Below the pieces are notes generated by a model. That model had not been told where the DNA came from and did not search any database. It saw only the letters and a program-made list of their open reading frames with translations. A DNA stretch of 8,677 nt. Source: Fidelibacterota bacterium. GTDB lineage: Bacteria > Fidelibacterota > UBA2242. A program made the position numbers and the translations under genes. The stretch is taken from NCBI GenBank assembly GCA_003527965.1, contig DPVY01000054.1:1-8677 (forward strand), read 5' to 3'. Positions 6,912 to 8,677 of this stretch are shown here, in pieces. How positions within the stretch are numbered: position 1 is the stretch's first letter; each line of letters begins with the position of its first letter.

Positions 6912-6937
6912 ATCCGTGTTGTAGATGTCTTCCTATT

Positions 6938-6957
6938 CACCCAAATAAATTTGGGTG
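6938..6957. repeat. REP-like palindrome 4 in the element
   Basis: CACCCAAAT and ATTTGGGTG form a perfect 9-bp stem around AA. Confidence 0.8.
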
Positions 6958-7017
6958 CTGTCTTAATGTATTTTAATAATCGCTATGAAGCCTCTTGTAA
7001 AAGTCGCATTAATTATT

Positions 7018-7041
7018 ATCCCGCAAGGGATGCCTACGGCA
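7018..7041. repeat. Twin hairpins in the right branch of the element
   Basis: ATCCC/GGGAT (7018-7022, 7027-7031) closes a GCAA loop, which fits the GNRA class. It is followed directly by TGCC/GGCA (7031-7034, 7038-7041) around TAC. The two hairpins share base 7031. Confidence 0.6.
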
Positions 7042-7077
7042 CGATTTTCTGAGGAGAGTTTCAATTATTATTAACGA

Positions 7078-7094
7078 TCCCGACCAAGTCGGGA
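7078..7094. repeat. Hairpin next to the right terminal repeat
   Basis: TCCCGAC and GTCGGGA form a perfect 7-bp stem around CAA, ending two bases before the right terminal inverted repeat. Confidence 0.8.
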
Positions 7095-7096
7095 CA

Positions 7097-7114
7097 ATCC
7101 TATGTCAGGAGCCC
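7097..7114. repeat. Terminal inverted repeat, right
   Basis: An 18-bp perfect inverted match to 6753-6770. In RNA the two ends could close the whole element into one large stem. Confidence 0.9.
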
Positions 7115-7116
7115 TG

Positions 7117-7121
7117 TAATA
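7117..7121. repeat. Target-site duplication, right copy (TAATA)
   Basis: The second TAATA lies directly outside the right terminal repeat and matches 6746-6750. Confidence 0.6.
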
Positions 7122-7145
7122 TGAAATACCCAATTAATGCAAAAA

Positions 7146-7150
7146 AAAGG
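7146..7150 (+). promoter_or_regulatory. Ribosome binding site that decides the PAS sensor start
   Basis: AAAGG ends 7 bases before the ATG at 7158. The earlier in-frame ATG at 7137 has no purine-rich site before it, so 7158 is preferred. Confidence 0.6.
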
Positions 7151-7157
7151 TATAGCT

Positions 7158-8462
7158 ATGAAAAAGTTTATTAAAAAAGAATTGTCCAGAATCACAATTC
7201 TTGGAATTCTACTTTTCATTTGTCTGGTGGCAACCTATTATTTTCATTTTGTTCTGAAGATTGAGGTTATCTTTACGCATTTATTCTACATACCGATAAT
7301 ACTCGGCAGCTTATGGTGGAAGCGTAGAGGCATAACAGTTGCGGTATTTCTTGCAGTGACCCTGCTGATTTCACATGCAATCAGTCCGCTTGCGACATCT
7401 GTCGGAGCGGATATTGTACGGGCTTTCATGTTTTTGGTTGTCGGAACGACGGTTGCCTTCCTGACTGAAAAAAAAGAAATCATGGCAAACAAACTACAGG
7501 CATACAGCGAGACCTTAGAGAAGAAGGTAGAGCAGCGCACAAGTGATATCAGGCAATTGTTAGAGAAGGAGCGGGCGATTCTGAATGGTATTGGCGATGC
7601 GGTCATTGTTTTTGGCAAAGACCTTTCTATCACCCGGGCAAACCCGATTGCGGAAGAACAATATGAGTTTGTTCAAGGTAAAAAGTGTTACGAGGCGCTG
7701 AAATGGCTGAAAAAACCGTGTGCCGAATGTATAGGCAGAAAAACATTTACAGATGGAGTCCCCAGAAAATCAGAAGAAGAGGGCATATTGAAAGATGGAA
7801 GCCGGATCAATTTTATCGTCAATTGTTCACCGGTCAAGGATTCGAATGGGGAGGTTATTTCGGTTATCGAGGTGCTCCATGACCTCACCGAGCGGAAGCA
7901 GGCCGAAGAAGAAAAGCAGAAATTAGAAAACAGATACCGGTTGATCACAGAAAACACAAGCGATGTTATCACCTTACAAACATTTGATCTGAAAGCTTCT
8001 TATACCTATGTAAGCCCTTCAACAAAAGCTATGAGCGGTTATGAGCCGGAAGAACTGCTGGGCAGATCTGTTTTCGATTTTATTCATCCCGAAGATAAAA
8101 AATTCTTATTACCCCTGGTAAAAAAGTATATCGGTTACAAACTAAAAAATCTGATTGCCGGGAAAGAAGCAAATTTCACCGAAACACTTGAATTCCGATA
8201 TAAGCATAAATCGGGGAAATGGATTTATCTTCAGAGTGTCGGGAACATTGTGGGGGGTCAGCTTCTTTTCATTTCCCGAGACATCACCGAGCGCAAAGAG
8301 AGGGAAGAAGAAATAAAAAAATACCGCGATCACCTGGAAAAACTGGTTCGGGAGCGCACCGCCGAGTTGGAGCGCTTCAATAGCCTGTTCGTTGACAGGG
8401 AATTCAGGATCAAGGAATTGAGGGATCGGGTGAAGGAGTTAGAAAAGAAATTGGAAATTTGA
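7158..8462 (+). CDS. Membrane-bound PAS-PAS sensor without kinase domain
   Basis: Starting at 7158 the product has 434 residues. Four hydrophobic segments lie near 12-33, 40-54, 59-77 and 87-103. The sequence FTHLFYIPIILGSLWW resembles N-terminal membrane sensor regions of other bacterial kinases. A coiled coil follows (about 108-140), then PAS 1 (about 140-250, ending LHDLTERKQAE), PAS 2 (about 255-380, ending SRDITERKERE) and a final coiled coil (384-434). PAS 1 contains C177, C188 and C191 (KKPCAECIG), which could bind metal or respond to redox state. No HisKA, HATPase, GGDEF, EAL or DNA-binding domain is present although the frame ends with a clean stop, so any output must come through a partner. 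The C-terminus nearly duplicates that of the first gene. An in-frame extension to 7137 would add seven residues. The 5' leader adjoins the structured mobile element. Confidence 0.9.
   Translation: MKKFIKKELSRITILGILLFICLVATYYFHFVLKIEVIFTHLFYIPIILGSLWWKRRGITVAVFLAVTLLISHAISPLATSVGADIVRAFMFLVVGTTVAFLTEKKEIMANKLQAYSETLEKKVEQRTSDIRQLLEKERAILNGIGDAVIVFGKDLSITRANPIAEEQYEFVQGKKCYEALKWLKKPCAECIGRKTFTDGVPRKSEEEGILKDGSRINFIVNCSPVKDSNGEVISVIEVLHDLTERKQAEEEKQKLENRYRLITENTSDVITLQTFDLKASYTYVSPSTKAMSGYEPEELLGRSVFDFIHPEDKKFLLPLVKKYIGYKLKNLIAGKEANFTETLEFRYKHKSGKWIYLQSVGNIVGGQLLFISRDITERKEREEEIKKYRDHLEKLVRERTAELERFNSLFVDREFRIKELRDRVKELEKKLEI
8364..8459 (+). repeat. Direct repeat copy B: 3' end of PAS gene
   Basis: The second copy of the 96-bp segment at 630-725, with the 49-bp identical core at 8392-8440. 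The encoded tag is ELERFNSLFVDREFRIKELR followed by a short Lys/Glu-rich helix. Confidence 0.9.
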
Positions 8463-8467
8463 AATTG
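8447..8467 (+). repeat. Heptamer tandem repeat across the stop codon, three units
   Basis: GAAATTG, GAAATTT and GAAATTG follow one another, with the stop TGA (8460-8462) inside. It is the counterpart of the four-unit array at 713-740. Confidence 0.75.
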
Positions 8468-8520
8468 TCTCAAAGAGATTCCTTTGGGGGAAATTTGATC
8501 ATCTATGCCGGATAAAGAAT

Positions 8521-8540
8521 AATCCGAATGAATTCGGGTT
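8521..8540. repeat. Stand-alone REP-like palindrome
   Basis: AATCCGAAT and ATTCGGGTT form a 9-bp stem with one G-U pair around GA. On the other strand the centre reads AATTCATT, as in palindrome 1 of the element at 6812. An overlapping CGGAT/ATCCG stem (8509-8525) is an alternative. No supported gene was seen in 8463-8677. Confidence 0.65.
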
Positions 8541-8677
8541 GCAGGAAGTTAGTTTTCAGGAACAGTCCCGTGATTTATTACTTTGAACGTACCTTTCCTA
8601 TTCATCGGACTCTTCTTTTCTGACGCCTTTTTTATTCGTGGTGGAAATAAAAATAGGCTCCTTCTTAAATTAAGTGG

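Larger units (their letters stand above)
6774..7014. repeat. Internal 15-bp inverted repeat pair of the element
   Basis: AATTAATGCGACTTT (6774-6788) is the exact reverse complement of AAAGTCGCATTAATT (7000-7014). Its left arm starts three bases after the left terminal repeat, while the right arm sits 82 bp inside the right terminal repeat. It therefore divides the element into a left lobe with four palindromes and a right branch with three hairpins. Confidence 0.85.
6751..7116. mobile_element. MITE-like non-autonomous element, 366 bp, no transposase
   Basis: GGGCTCCTGACATAGGAT (6753-6770) is the exact reverse complement of 7097-7114; adding 6751-6752 and 7115-7116 gives 20-bp ends with one G/T mismatch. 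The pentamer TAATA stands directly outside both ends (6746-6750 and 7117-7121), as a target duplication would. The interior has no plausible transposase, so movement would need an enzyme in trans. Inside is a second inverted repeat (15 bp, 6774-6788 with 7000-7014) and a series of small palindromes. This region covers most of the 431-bp gap between sucD and the next gene. The transposase family is unknown; the outer bases also allow a TA-target reading. The right end is 41 bp before the probable start of the PAS gene. Confidence 0.8.

Noticed and set aside
6900..7052. 50-codon open frame inside the mobile element
   Set aside because: No ribosome site. Much of its sequence is forced by palindromic DNA and the internal inverted repeat; it does not resemble a transposase.
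6753..7114. CRISPR array or riboswitch reading of the palindrome-rich region
   Set aside because: The palindromes differ in sequence and spacing, so there are no identical repeats with unique spacers, and no known riboswitch core was recognised.
8559..8677. Minus-strand frame open to the right edge
   Set aside because: About 40 codons without a stop, but no recognisable motif; too short to separate from chance. More sequence to the right would decide.

Overview
The window suggests a Gram-negative-type (diderm) bacterium of moderate GC content, probably from an uncultured lineage. It has a lipoprotein-type signal peptide, an ADP-forming succinyl-CoA ligase pair of the TCA cycle, and many PAS-domain sensors. 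Nothing in the sequence fixes the phylum. No rRNA, tRNA, CRISPR array, transposase gene or phage gene was seen. All convincing genes lie on the + strand.

Layout: (1) 1-734 is the 3' part of a PAS-domain sensor cut by the window edge. It ends in a charged coiled coil and has no kinase domain. (2) 735-1028 is a non-coding stretch with a hexamer tandem repeat and three hairpins. (3) 1029-1472 is a stand-alone Rcp1-like response regulator, followed after 72 bp by a REC-PAS-HisKA-HATPase-REC hybrid histidine kinase (1545-3506). (4) 3507-3816 is non-coding, with a strong hairpin and a pair of mutually exclusive hairpins. (5) 3817-6726 is a probable three-gene operon: an unrecognised lipoprotein, then sucC and sucD. 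(6) 6746-7121 is a compact, gene-less, MITE-like element: 18-bp perfect terminal inverted repeats (20 bp with one mismatch), a flanking TAATA duplication, an internal 15-bp inverted repeat and a chain of small palindromes. (7) 7158-8462 is a four-TM, two-PAS sensor without a kinase domain. Its C-terminus almost duplicates that of the first gene, including a 49-bp perfect DNA repeat. (8) 8463-8677 is non-coding and carries one more palindrome of the same style as those in the element.

How the genes may work together: the two kinase-less PAS proteins share a C-terminal coiled-coil tag and flank a complete hybrid kinase and a single-domain receiver. One reading is that they feed signals to a separate kinase through this tag; that is inference. 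SucC and SucD form the alpha/beta succinyl-CoA synthetase. The lipoprotein is tied to them only by gene order.

The most unusual items are the 366-bp structured mobile element placed directly in front of the PAS sensor gene, and the duplicated 3' ends of the two PAS genes, which include heptamer tandem repeats across their stop codons.
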